DNA of 64,000 nt, taken from NCBI GenBank assembly GCA_963784415.1, contig CAWARK010000001.1:1-64000 (forward strand), given 5' to 3'. Below, piece by piece: positions 8,765-16,647 of this stretch. Both the position numbers and the translations under genes were made by a program. This stretch comes from UBA7672 sp963784415. GTDB lineage: Bacteria; Pseudomonadota; Alphaproteobacteria; Caulobacterales; Hyphomonadaceae. The notes beneath the pieces are model-generated. The model was not told the DNA's origin and searched no databases. It was given only the letters and a program-made list of their open reading frames with translations. The stretch's first letter is position 1. The number at the start of each line of letters is the position of its first letter.

Positions 8765-9205
8765 ATGCCGCAATCGCTTTCGAACATGATGACGCCGGTG
8801 CTGGCGCTGGTGGTCTGGACGTTGATCGTCCTGGTCTGGCTGTACGTACGGCGCATTCCGGCCATGCGGAAGGCAGGGATCGACCCGGCCAAGATCAAGG
8901 GCTCGGAAAGCTATGCCAGCATGCCGCCGATCAATCCCAAGGCGGTGTGGGTGGCGGACAACTACAATCACCTGCACGAGCAGCCGACGATCTTCTATGC
9001 GCTGTGCCTGTATTCGCATCTGGTCGGCGTGACCGACACGATCAATGTCTGGCTGGCCTGGGCCTATGTCGGCATCCGGGTGGTGCACAGCTTCATCCAG
9101 ATCACGACCAATTTCGTGCCGGTGCGGTTCCTGGTGTTCAACATCGGCTCGCTGGTGTTGATGGCGATCGCGGTGCGCAACGTGCTGGCGCTGTTCGGGT
9201 TCTGA
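8765..9205 (+). CDS. MAPEG-family membrane protein
   Basis: A 146-residue integral membrane protein with four helices and the MAPEG signature in the loop after helix 1 (RxxAMRKAG) and in helix 2 (ADNYNHLHEQPTIFYALC). Eukaryotic MAPEG proteins are glutathione-dependent; bacterial relatives such as this are mostly uncharacterised. A palindromic operator begins six bases after its stop and belongs to the next gene pair. Confidence 0.88.
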   Translation: MPQSLSNMMTPVLALVVWTLIVLVWLYVRRIPAMRKAGIDPAKIKGSESYASMPPINPKAVWVADNYNHLHEQPTIFYALCLYSHLVGVTDTINVWLAWAYVGIRVVHSFIQITTNFVPVRFLVFNIGSLVLMAIAVRNVLALFGF

Positions 9206-9210
9206 ATCAC

Positions 9211-9232
9211 ATAAGTATTGACTTATATAAGT
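9211..9232. promoter_or_regulatory. ArsR-family operator with overlapping promoter
   Basis: Three alternating half-sites ATAAGT, ACTTAT and ATAAGT lie in 22 bases. The first two form an inverted repeat around ATTG and the last two form the perfect 12-bp palindrome ACTTATATAAGT. A TTGACT -35-like box (9218-9223) lies inside. Such dyads are typical ArsR-type operators, and an ArsR-type regulator is encoded in the operon just downstream, so autoregulation is likely. Confidence 0.65.
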
Positions 9233-9269
9233 GAGCGTTGCTAGCTGACTGCGCAAGCAGGAGGAAGCG

Positions 9270-9914
9270 ATGAACATTGATATCGCCGCTCACCTTGGCG
9301 CTGTCGCGCGGGTGGTCGAGGATCGGGTGCAGGACGGCCAGCCCGTGCGCGTGGTGATCGCCTCGCGCGCCTACGACACGACGATCGACGATCTGTGGGA
9401 GGCGCTGACGACGCCGGAGCGGTTGGTGCGGTGGTTTGCGCAGGTCGATGGCGAGCTGAGACTGGGCGGCAAGTTTCAGGTGAAGAACAATGCGAGCGGC
9501 ACGATCACGGCGTGCATTCCGCAGCGATCCTTTTCGGCGACATGGGAGTTCGGCGGCAGTGTGAGCTGGGTCAACGTTGCGCTGGCGTCGACGCATGATG
9601 GCGGCGCGCACCTGACGCTTGAGCACCTCTGTCCGCTGAATCCGCACTGGGACAAGTTCGGCCCGGGCGCCGTGGGCATCGGCTGGGAGTTGGGCCTGCT
9701 TGGGCTCGGCATGCACCTGCGCTCGCAGGCGGTGCGCGACACGTTCGACGAACACGCTTTCGGCGTCTCAGAGGAGGGCAAGGATTTCGTGAGCCAGACA
9801 GGCGCGGGCTGGATCGCGGCAGACATCAAGGGCGGGGAAGACGCAGCAGAAGCGACGAAGCGCGGCCAGCTCACCATTCATTTCTATCGCGGCGAAGCCT
9901 CCGACCCAACCTGA
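9270..9914 (+). CDS. SRPBCC / AHSA1-domain protein
   Basis: A 214-residue protein of the START/SRPBCC fold, AHSA1 (activator of Hsp90 ATPase 1-like) type. Visible marks are ASRAYDTTIDDLWEALTTPERLVRWFA near the start, split here by rules of the fold into the entry strand and first helix, and the LTLEH strand with the long C-terminal helix. A strong GGAGG precedes the ATG. It is coupled to the ArsR-family regulator four bases downstream. Such pairs are common in bacteria and probably respond to a small hydrophobic ligand, which is unknown. Confidence 0.85.
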   Translation: MNIDIAAHLGAVARVVEDRVQDGQPVRVVIASRAYDTTIDDLWEALTTPERLVRWFAQVDGELRLGGKFQVKNNASGTITACIPQRSFSATWEFGGSVSWVNVALASTHDGGAHLTLEHLCPLNPHWDKFGPGAVGIGWELGLLGLGMHLRSQAVRDTFDEHAFGVSEEGKDFVSQTGAGWIAADIKGGEDAAEATKRGQLTIHFYRGEASDPT

Positions 9915-9917
9915 CCC

Positions 9918-10343
9918 ATGCATGCTTTTGATGTCCTCGCTGATCCCGTGCGCCGCCGCATCCTCGAGCTGCTGGCGACAGGCGAGCATGCCTCGGGCGA
10001 AGTGGTCGAGGTGATCGCGGGGGAGTTCGGCATCAGCCAGGCGGCGGTGTCGCAACACCTGAAGGTGCTGCGGGAGAGCGGCTTTGCTTCGGTGCGAGTG
10101 GAGGGCGCGCGCCGGATTTATGCGGTGGAGGCCGAGCCGATGCGCGAGGTCGATGAATGGCTGGATCGATTCCGCGTGTTCTGGACTTCGAAGCTGGATG
10201 CGCTGGCGACCGAGGTGGCGCGCGGGAAGAAAGCCGCGGAAAAGGTAGCGAACTCAGGGTCGCGCGCACCTCTGGACGGGCGGGCGGGCTTGGCCCATAT
10301 GGGGCCCCTTCCTGCGAAAGACCCTTATGGCCGTCCTGCCTGA
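9918..10343 (+). CDS. ArsR-family transcriptional regulator
   Basis: A 141-residue winged-helix repressor. The N-terminus DVLADPVRRRILELLATGE and recognition helix ISQAAVSQHLKVLRESG are typical of the metal-independent ArsR subgroup (SdpR-like). The Cys-based metal sites of classical ArsR/SmtB are absent. The C-terminal 40 residues are Lys/Ala-rich and overlap the prfA start by 17 bases. It follows the AHSA1 gene by four bases and probably represses both from the palindrome at 9211. Confidence 0.88.
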   Translation: MHAFDVLADPVRRRILELLATGEHASGEVVEVIAGEFGISQAAVSQHLKVLRESGFASVRVEGARRIYAVEAEPMREVDEWLDRFRVFWTSKLDALATEVARGKKAAEKVANSGSRAPLDGRAGLAHMGPLPAKDPYGRPA

Positions 10344-11403
10344 ATCCCGCCTGCGCCAGATGATCGACCGCTTCGAGCAGGTCGAGGCGCGCATGGGCGT
10401 GGCGACGGACGCGAAGGAGATCGTGCAGCTTTCGCGCGATCATGCCGAGCTGAAGCGGATCGCCGAGAAGGCGCGCGAGGTGCTGTCGCTGCGCAGCCAG
10501 CTCGCCGAGGCGGAGCAGGTGATCGAGGATCCGGGCGCGGATCGCGACTTCATCAACATGGCGATCGAGGAGCGCGCGGAGATCCGGGCGAAGCTGCCCG
10601 ATATCGAGCGCGAGATGCAGCTGATGCTGCTGCCCAAGGATCGCGACGATGATGGTTCGGCGATCATCGAGGTGCGCGCGGGCACGGGCGGCGACGAGGC
10701 GGCGCTGTTCGCGGGCGACCTGTGGCGCATGTACCAGCGCTATGCCTCGGGGCGCGGCTGGCAGGTTGAGCTGGTCTCGGCGACCGAAGGCGAGATGGGC
10801 GGCTACAAGGAAGTCGTGGCGCAGCTGAATGGGTCGGGCGTGTTCGGGCGCATGAAGTTCGAGAGCGGCGTGCATCGCGTGCAGCGCGTGCCGGCGACGG
10901 AAGCGCAGGGCCGCGTCCACACGTCGGCGGCGACGGTGGCGATCCTGCCGGTGCCGGAAGAAGTGAACATCGAGGTACGCGACCAGGATATCCGCATCGA
11001 CACCTATCGGTCGTCGGGCGCGGGCGGACAGCACGTCAACAAGACGGACTCGGCGGTGCGTATCACACACTTGCCCACGAATATCGTGGTGACGTCGTCG
11101 GAGAAGTCGCAGCACGAGAACCGCCGCAAGGCGATGGAGCAGCTGAAGATCCGGCTTTATGAGCGCGAGCGCGAGGCGAAGGATTCAGCACGGTCGGCTG
11201 CGCGCAAGTTGCAGGTTGGATCGGGCGACCGCTCGGAACGCATCCGCACGTACAATTTTCCGCAGGGCCGCGTGACGGACCACCGCATCAACTTCACGGC
11301 GTACAATCTCGATGCGTTCGTGCAGGGCGATGTCGACGAGCTGATGGACGCGCTGCACGCCGAGGATCAGGCCGAGCGTCTGGCGCAGATGGAGAACGGC
11401 TGA
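10327..11403 (+). CDS. prfA: Peptide chain release factor 1
   Basis: RF1 terminates translation at UAA and UAG. The 358-residue length is standard. The catalytic GGQ motif reads AGGQHVNKTDSAVR, and the RF1-type anticodon-loop motif PAT is present (RVPATEAQGR) instead of the SPF of RF2. The start overlaps the ArsR gene. The usual downstream neighbour prmC, the methyltransferase that modifies the GGQ glutamine, is not here; a repeat element and an opposite-strand gene follow. Confidence 0.96.
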   Translation: MAVLPESRLRQMIDRFEQVEARMGVATDAKEIVQLSRDHAELKRIAEKAREVLSLRSQLAEAEQVIEDPGADRDFINMAIEERAEIRAKLPDIEREMQLMLLPKDRDDDGSAIIEVRAGTGGDEAALFAGDLWRMYQRYASGRGWQVELVSATEGEMGGYKEVVAQLNGSGVFGRMKFESGVHRVQRVPATEAQGRVHTSAATVAILPVPEEVNIEVRDQDIRIDTYRSSGAGGQHVNKTDSAVRITHLPTNIVVTSSEKSQHENRRKAMEQLKIRLYEREREAKDSARSAARKLQVGSGDRSERIRTYNFPQGRVTDHRINFTAYNLDAFVQGDVDELMDALHAEDQAERLAQMENG

Positions 11404-11431
11404 GGTTGCTTGTTATGGCGCCTGTGAGCAC

Positions 11432-11550
11432 GCCCTCGTGGTTCGACGGGCGGCCCTGCGGGCCTGCTCACCATGAGGGCTAAACAATCAGCGGAAATGT
11501 AGCCCTCATGGTGAGCAGCCGCGAAGCGGCGACGGTCGAACCACGAGGGC
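11432..11550. repeat. Two inverted REP-like units forming a nested palindrome
   Basis: Outer arms GCCCTCGTGGTTCGAC (11432-11447) and GTCGAACCACGAGGGC (11535-11550) are exact complements, as are inner arms TGCTCACCATGAGGGCT (11465-11481) and AGCCCTCATGGTGAGCA (11501-11517). Between the arms each half carries its own small GC hairpin, such as GCCGC-GAA-GCGGC. The arrangement is two copies of an approximately 50-bp palindromic unit head to head. It lies between convergent genes and may double as a terminator. Confidence 0.75.
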
Positions 11551-11565
11551 GCGCGCAGGCCGGTG

Positions 11566-12313
11566 TTACGGCATCGAAACCGGGGCAGGTACGCCGCCGA
11601 CGCAATCGGCGGCTTTGGTCTTGATCTCGGCGGCGGGCGTGTCGTCGAGGACGGCGACGTTGCTTGCGAAAGTACTGAGCCAGTTCGTTGGCGGTGTACT
11701 GCGCCTCGGCGCGGGTCTTCCATGCGGTGTAGGCGTGTTCGAGCGCGGTGACGTCGCCGGGCGGTGTTGCCTTTGAGAGCGCATCGGATTCGAGGCGGAT
11801 GAAGGTCATGCAGTCGACGGCGGCCTCGCCATCTTCTGCGGCAGCGGCGGCTTGTGCGCCGAGTTGCTCATCGAGAATGGCGCGGAGGTTGAAGCCTTCG
11901 GTTTCGATGTTGTCGACCTTCCAGGCCTCGCCGACTTTCACCATGTCCCAGAGGATGGCTTTCTGCTCGCCTTCGAACAGCTTGAAGCTGGCTGCGACCA
12001 TGGTGTGACCTTCGGTGACGGGCAGGTCCTTGGGGGGAGCGCCGACCTTGAGGTCCGCGAAGCCAGTGCAGTCCTGGCAGTTACCGGCGATATCCCAGTC
12101 GATCACCGAGCCGTCCGCCTTGCTTTCAACTTCCTGCAGCTTCAGCGCGAGGTCTTCGGTCATCGGGATCGTCGAGATGTCGGTTCCCTTTTCGCCCTTG
12201 GAAGCGACGAGCGGCTTGTAGATGCCTTCCACCGTCGCGGCGGGTTCCGGCGTCGGCGCGGGGGTGCAGGCGGCGATGACGGCAAAGGAAGCGGCGGCGA
12301 ACAGGCGTTTCAT
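11566..12313 (-). CDS. Lipoprotein of unknown function (frame broken near C-terminus)
   Basis: Signal peptide MKRLFAAASFAVIAAC with the acylated Cys at 16. The mature protein contains IYKPLVASKGEKG near the start, a CQDC pair and a WKVDNIETEGFNL strand region, which loosely resembles DUF3828-type exported proteins. The frame breaks at the AAA run 11669-11671: with one base fewer the sequence continues from ELAQY into FASNVAVLDDTPAAEI and ends at 11566, about 248 residues. A homopolymer indel is the likely cause. Confidence 0.7.
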
Positions 12314-12428
12314 AATGACCTCAAGGTTACTGTGGGCACAGGGCCCGCAAAACCTGGAATTGTCTATCGCTATCGATCACCAGGACGCTGGCTCGCCGGC
12401 CCTCGCTTAAGCTCGGGCGTTCGTCGCT

Positions 12429-12453
12429 CGAATTGATCCCCCGGATCAATTCG
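12429..12453. terminator. 11-bp hairpin after htpX
   Basis: CGAATTGATCC (12429-12439) and GGATCAATTCG (12443-12453) are exact complements around CCC. It lies just after the htpX stop on the minus strand. The AT-rich base pairs and tiny loop are unusual for a terminator, so an operator is an alternative. Confidence 0.4.
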
Positions 12454-12471
12454 CGCCTGCGGCGCCGCTCC

Positions 12472-13425
12472 TCACCCCCACGGGCCGGGCGTGCGCGTGC
12501 CGGCCTGCGGCTCGTCCCATGGACCGGGCGCACGGGCCGGGCGCGGTGCGTTCATTTCCGGTGGCTTCGTCTGCCCGCCGAATTTCGCGGCGAGGGCGGC
12601 GACGCGGTTCTGCGTGCTCGGGTGAGTTGAGAACAGGTTGTCGGCGCCGTGACCGTTGAGCGGGTTGATGATGAACATGTGCGCTGTAGCCGGATTGCGC
12701 TCGGCCTCGAAGTTGACGCGACCGCCACGCGCATAGGCGTCGATCTTCTGCAGGGCGGAGGCGAGGGCGGCGGGGTCGCCGGAGATTTCGGCGCCGCCTG
12801 CGTCGGCTTCGTATTCGCGGCCACGGCTGATCGCCATCTGCACGAGCGCCGCCGCCATCGGCGCGAGGATCATGATGGCGATGACGCCGATGAAGCCGCC
12901 CGGCCGTTCGCGGTTATTGCCGCCGAAGAAGAAGGCGAAGTTGGCGAGCGCGGAGATGGCGCCGGCGATGGTGGCGGTGACGGTCATGGTCAGCGTGTCG
13001 CGGTTCTTCACGTGCGCGAGCTCGTGACCCATGACGGCGCGGATCTCGCGGCGGTCGAGCATGGTCAGCAGGCCGGTAGTGGCGGCGACGGCGGCGTGCG
13101 CGGGATCGCGGCCGGTGGCGAAGGCGTTGGGCTGTTCGCTCTCGATGATGGTGACGCGCGGCGCGGGCAGGCCGGCGCGTTGCGCCATTTCGCGCACGTC
13201 GTCGCCATAGGCGCGCACGCGCGCGTCGGGATGGTCCGGCGGGACGTCCTGCGCGCGGTACATCGACAGCACGATCTTGTCGGCGTTCCAGTAACTGACG
13301 AGGTTGCCGACCAGCGCGATGGCGAAGGCGATCGCCATGCCGGCCGGGCCGCCAATGAGATAGCCGACACCGACGAACAGCGCCGTCAGCGCCGCAAGAA
13401 GCATGAAGGTCCGGACGTGGTTCAT
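12472..13425 (-). CDS. htpX: Protease HtpX
   Basis: Inner-membrane zinc metalloprotease (M48) of membrane-protein quality control. The 317-residue product has two N-terminal hydrophobic helices (about 7-25 and 28-45), NAFATGR (100-106), the HELAH zinc motif (134-138) and the third-ligand region EYEADAGGAEISG. An additional hydrophobic pair follows HELAH. The C-terminus is Pro/Arg-rich. ATG 13425 (MNHVRTF) is chosen because family members begin directly with the first membrane helix; the open frame continues 14 codons further upstream. Confidence 0.94.
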   Translation of the reverse strand: MNHVRTFMLLAALTALFVGVGYLIGGPAGMAIAFAIALVGNLVSYWNADKIVLSMYRAQDVPPDHPDARVRAYGDDVREMAQRAGLPAPRVTIIESEQPNAFATGRDPAHAAVAATTGLLTMLDRREIRAVMGHELAHVKNRDTLTMTVTATIAGAISALANFAFFFGGNNRERPGGFIGVIAIMILAPMAAALVQMAISRGREYEADAGGAEISGDPAALASALQKIDAYARGGRVNFEAERNPATAHMFIINPLNGHGADNLFSTHPSTQNRVAALAAKFGGQTKPPEMNAPRPARAPGPWDEPQAGTRTPGPWG

Positions 13426-13487
13426 GCACGTCAATGTGGCCCTTCGCAGACGCCAAGCAAGACGCATCCGGGAAGGTGAGCAAAACG

Positions 13488-14657
13488 TCAGAATTTGTGA
13501 GCGAGTTGCGCGGGCCTGTCTTTCCGGGAGTTCATCTTGAGGCCGAAAAGCGCGCGGAGCAGACCGATATGCCGGATGACGAGGTGGTAGATCGCCAGCG
13601 GGATCAGCAGGGCAGCCGATATCAGCAGCGGATATTCCAGCCAGAGCGGGAGATGCGCCTGCTCGGCGCCGAGCGCCGCGGCGACGACGATGGGCTGGTG
13701 CAGCAGGTAGACGGGCATGATGGCGTCGCTGAGGTAGCGGAGCTGTGGCGAGTCGTGATTGAGCGTCGTTGAGGCCCAGCCAAGGATCGCGAGCAGGGCG
13801 GCTGCGCCATAGAGGCCATCAGCCAGGCCTGTCTGCCACGCGGGCAGGGTGTGGGCGGAGAGCGTGTCTGCCGCCGCCACGCCCACGGCTGCAAGCATCA
13901 GGGTCAGAGCAAGCGGCGTCAGCCATTTGCGCGCGGCGTTGAGCTGGCGCCAGAAGCTGTCCGAGCGCGCAAACATCAGGCCCAGCAGGAAGGGCGGCAG
14001 CGCGCGGAGGTGTCCTGCGGGGTCGTCGAAGAACATGTCGGTGCGGCCGAACGCCGGCTTGAGCACGGCGTCGGAGAGCACGAACAGCGCGGCGATGCCG
14101 ACGGCCAGCGCGGCAATGGGAAGACGTTCGAGCGAGGCTTCGATGCGCATCCAGCTGCGCGGCGCAAACCGCCACGCCAGGCCGGCGGCGAGCGCGTAGG
14201 CCAAAAGGTAGGCGAGAAACCAGACATGGCCGAGGTCGGGCAGGTGGAAGCCGAAGACCGTGTGGGCGTGCAGCGGCGTACGCTCGACATAGGCGATGTA
14301 GCTGCTGCCGCGCGCCAACGGGTCGGTCATGTACCACATGGGCGGCACGAGCAGGACGACCGCCATGAGGAACGGCACGCCGAGGCGGAGGAAGCGGTTG
14401 ACGGCAAATGTCGAAAGATCGCGGCTTGCGAGCATGAAGCGCGTCGCGGCGCCGCCGATGAAGAAGACGAGCGACATGCGCCAGGGCGCGAGCGCTTCGA
14501 CGATGAGGTCGCCCCACAGGCCGGCATGCTCGCTGTGCACGCGCCATCCCGTCGTGCGGAAGATGAAGGTGACGTGCGTCAGGATCAGCAGGCCGAGTGC
14601 GCCGACGCGCAGCCAGTCGAGATCGCTTCTGCGTGCTGGCGACGGGACGCCGGGCAT
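13488..14657 (-). CDS. Acyltransferase 3 family membrane protein
   Basis: A 389-residue protein with about ten membrane helices. The N-terminal DLDWLRVGALGLLILTHV contains the His of the acyltransferase-3 (OafA/NodX-like) family, and a later RFMLASRD/RFLRLGVPF segment carries the conserved basic residues. Members transfer acyl groups to sugars or lipids at the membrane; the substrate is unknown. ATG 14657 has AGGAA eight bases upstream, favouring it over an ATG 13 codons earlier. Confidence 0.82.
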   Translation of the reverse strand: MPGVPSPARRSDLDWLRVGALGLLILTHVTFIFRTTGWRVHSEHAGLWGDLIVEALAPWRMSLVFFIGGAATRFMLASRDLSTFAVNRFLRLGVPFLMAVVLLVPPMWYMTDPLARGSSYIAYVERTPLHAHTVFGFHLPDLGHVWFLAYLLAYALAAGLAWRFAPRSWMRIEASLERLPIAALAVGIAALFVLSDAVLKPAFGRTDMFFDDPAGHLRALPPFLLGLMFARSDSFWRQLNAARKWLTPLALTLMLAAVGVAAADTLSAHTLPAWQTGLADGLYGAAALLAILGWASTTLNHDSPQLRYLSDAIMPVYLLHQPIVVAAALGAEQAHLPLWLEYPLLISAALLIPLAIYHLVIRHIGLLRALFGLKMNSRKDRPAQLAHKF

Positions 14658-14818
14658 AAGTCTGTTCCTGCAAAGTCCCCCAGTAGTTTCACGCACAAAT
14701 CAAGCCAGCCCGGCGTTTACCGATGCTTAATTGCAGTTGAGAGGACAAAGGTCGCAGAATTATCGCAACGCCTAACGCCAAGGTGGAATCCGCTCGCTGG
14801 CGACGCGAGCGGTGCTTA

Positions 14819-14852
14819 GGCAGCTATCGATCCGGGGCAGCTATCGATCCGG
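14819..14852. repeat. Perfect 17-bp tandem duplication
   Basis: GGCAGCTATCGATCCGG occurs twice back to back (14819-14835 and 14836-14852), shortly after a hairpin CCGCTCGC...GCGAGCGG (14790-14812). It lies just beyond the stop of the minus-strand DUF4399 gene, in the intergenic stretch 14697-14866. Confidence 0.7.
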
Positions 14853-14866
14853 AAGGCTGATGGCCG

Positions 14867-15394
14867 TTATTGGACGTTGACGGTGATCTTGTCGGACATG
14901 ATCGCCGCGGGCTTGTGCAGCTCGTGGTTCATGTCGCCGAAGACGAGTTGCAGCGTGTGCGGCCCGGGCGGGAGTTGCAGCACGACTTCCGTCTGGCCGC
15001 CGCCGAAATGCATGTGCTTGTCATCCTTCGGGATGGCGAACTGCTTTTCTTCATCGCTGAGCGTCGTGTCGATCAGGAGGTGGTGGTGGCCCGTGTTGGG
15101 CGTGTTGGTGAGCGCGGGCGCGACGCCGATGCCATAGGCGCCGAAGACGACGCGGAAGCTCTGCGGTACGGTCATGCCATCGTGCAGGTTGACGAAGTAG
15201 ACGGCGGGGCCGGGCGTCGCGTGCAACGCCACGGCGTTCGCCTCCATGTCGCTGATCGTCTGTTCGAGGCTGACGATCCGGTCGGCGGCTTTCGATTCAG
15301 CTTCGGTCGCGACGGTCTCGGCGGGCTTGCTTTCGGTACAGGCGGCGAAGGCGAGCGCAAGGACGGGTGCGGCGAGGAAGACGGCGAGGCGCAT
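14867..15394 (-). CDS. DUF4399 lipoprotein
   Basis: A 175-residue lipoprotein: signal MRLAVFLAAPVLALAFAAC, then a short helical linker, then the DUF4399 domain with VYFVNLHDGM, NTGHHHLLID, DDKHMHFGGGQTE and LPPGPHTLQLVFGD. The His clusters (HHH and HMH) are a family feature and could bind a metal; the function of DUF4399 is unknown. Start chosen at the ATG opening the signal peptide. Confidence 0.85.
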   Translation of the reverse strand: MRLAVFLAAPVLALAFAACTESKPAETVATEAESKAADRIVSLEQTISDMEANAVALHATPGPAVYFVNLHDGMTVPQSFRVVFGAYGIGVAPALTNTPNTGHHHLLIDTTLSDEEKQFAIPKDDKHMHFGGGQTEVVLQLPPGPHTLQLVFGDMNHELHKPAAIMSDKITVNVQ

Positions 15395-15551
15395 GGCTGG
15401 GTTCCCTTGTTTCATGCGAGGAATAGCACGCCTGCGCATTCGGGCGAGGGCCTATCGGCTGGGCTTGCCCTGCATCGCGATGGAGCATCCGTGACGTCGC
15501 ATTGGAGCAGGGGGCTTCGTGTCAGTTCGGCGTCATGTTAGCGATGCCGCC

Positions 15552-16532
15552 ATGCGGAGCGTGTGGCTTATTCTCCTGGCCGGGCTGATCTGTGCGGCGC
15601 CGGCGCTTGCGCAGACAGCTTATGTAACGCCCCGTACATCCTTTGGCGCGCCGGACCTGGAAGGCGTGTGGTCGAGCCAGACGGCGACACCGCTGGAGCG
15701 TCCGCCGGTGTTCGATGGTCCGACGACGACGGCGGAAAAGGCGGCGGCTTTCGCCATCGCCAGCCCCGAAGCCTTCACGTCCGACACGAGCGATGGCGTT
15801 GGCGCGCGCCAGTCCGAGTGGTGGGAGTTCGGCGCGCACATGACGTCGTTCAAGGGCGAGATACGCACGTCGCTGATCGTCGATCCGGCGGACGGCAAGA
15901 TGCCCTACAGCGACGCCGGGCGGGCGAAGCTGCGCCAGTTGCAGGCGGATGTGTTCGCCAATTTCGACGGCCCCGAAGCGCGGCCCGCGACCGAGCGCTG
16001 TCTGGCGGGCGGATCGGGCGCGACGGGCGCGCCGCTGTTCGTGCCGCGCTACAATGCGAACTATCAGATCGTGCAGACGCCGGACTATCTCGTGCTGTCG
16101 ATGGAGGCGGGCCGCGAGGCGCGCATCATCCGCATCAACGCGCCGCGCCTGCCGCCCGCCATGCATCGCTGGATGGGCGATTCCATCGCGCGTTGGGATG
16201 GCGATACGCTGGTGGTGGAGACGATCGGCTTTGTTCCAGGCGACGCGTTCAAGCCCTCGGCGCCGATTCTCGTGTCCGCGAATGCGCGCGTGACGGAACG
16301 CTTTACGCGCATCGCGCCGGGCGAAATCCTGTACCGCTACACCGTCGATGATCCCGAGACGTTCAGCCGGCCATGGACGGCGGAAATGATTCTGCACGCG
16401 ACCAGCGCGCGGATGTTCGAATACGCGTGCCACGAAGCCAACTATTCGCTGGAAGGCATGCTGGCGGGCGGACGCGCCCACGCGGCATCCCACCCTAGGG
16501 GGCCAGAGCAGGCGCTGGACCCCACAGATTGA
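15552..16532 (+). CDS. Exported protein of unknown function, paralogue of the 31477-32576 gene
   Basis: A 326-residue protein with signal peptide MRSVWLILLAGLICAAPALAQ. The mature N-terminus reads PRTSFGAPDLEGVWS. Conserved with its paralogue at 31477-32576 are NYQIVQTPDY, MGDSIARWDGDTLVVET, TERFTRI and FEYACHEANYSLEG. No catalytic motif or named domain is recognised; the repeated WDGDTLVVET blocks suggest a beta-rich periplasmic protein. The last 20 residues are unlike the paralogue's basic tail, so a further undetected frame break near 16480 is possible. Confidence 0.75.
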   Translation: MRSVWLILLAGLICAAPALAQTAYVTPRTSFGAPDLEGVWSSQTATPLERPPVFDGPTTTAEKAAAFAIASPEAFTSDTSDGVGARQSEWWEFGAHMTSFKGEIRTSLIVDPADGKMPYSDAGRAKLRQLQADVFANFDGPEARPATERCLAGGSGATGAPLFVPRYNANYQIVQTPDYLVLSMEAGREARIIRINAPRLPPAMHRWMGDSIARWDGDTLVVETIGFVPGDAFKPSAPILVSANARVTERFTRIAPGEILYRYTVDDPETFSRPWTAEMILHATSARMFEYACHEANYSLEGMLAGGRAHAASHPRGPEQALDPTD

Positions 16533-16570
16533 GTCGCAAAACTATTTCAGCGCGGCACGATTTTCATGCT

Positions 16571-16600
16571 TTGTTCACGAGAACATTTGTAGTACATAAT
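16571..16600 (+). promoter_or_regulatory. Candidate recA promoter with SOS (LexA) site
   Basis: TTGTTC (16571-16576) and CATAAT (16595-16600), 18 bases apart, are a plausible -35/-10 pair. Within this lies the palindrome TGTTCACGAGAACA (16572-16585) and, overlapping it, GAAC-N7-GTAC (16581-16595), one mismatch from the alphaproteobacterial GAAC-N7-GAAC LexA box. Which element LexA would use cannot be decided here. Confidence 0.5.
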
Positions 16601-16647
16601 CACTCAACAGGGCTGGAATCGGCAACGTTTGCCGCACCGCAGCCAGC

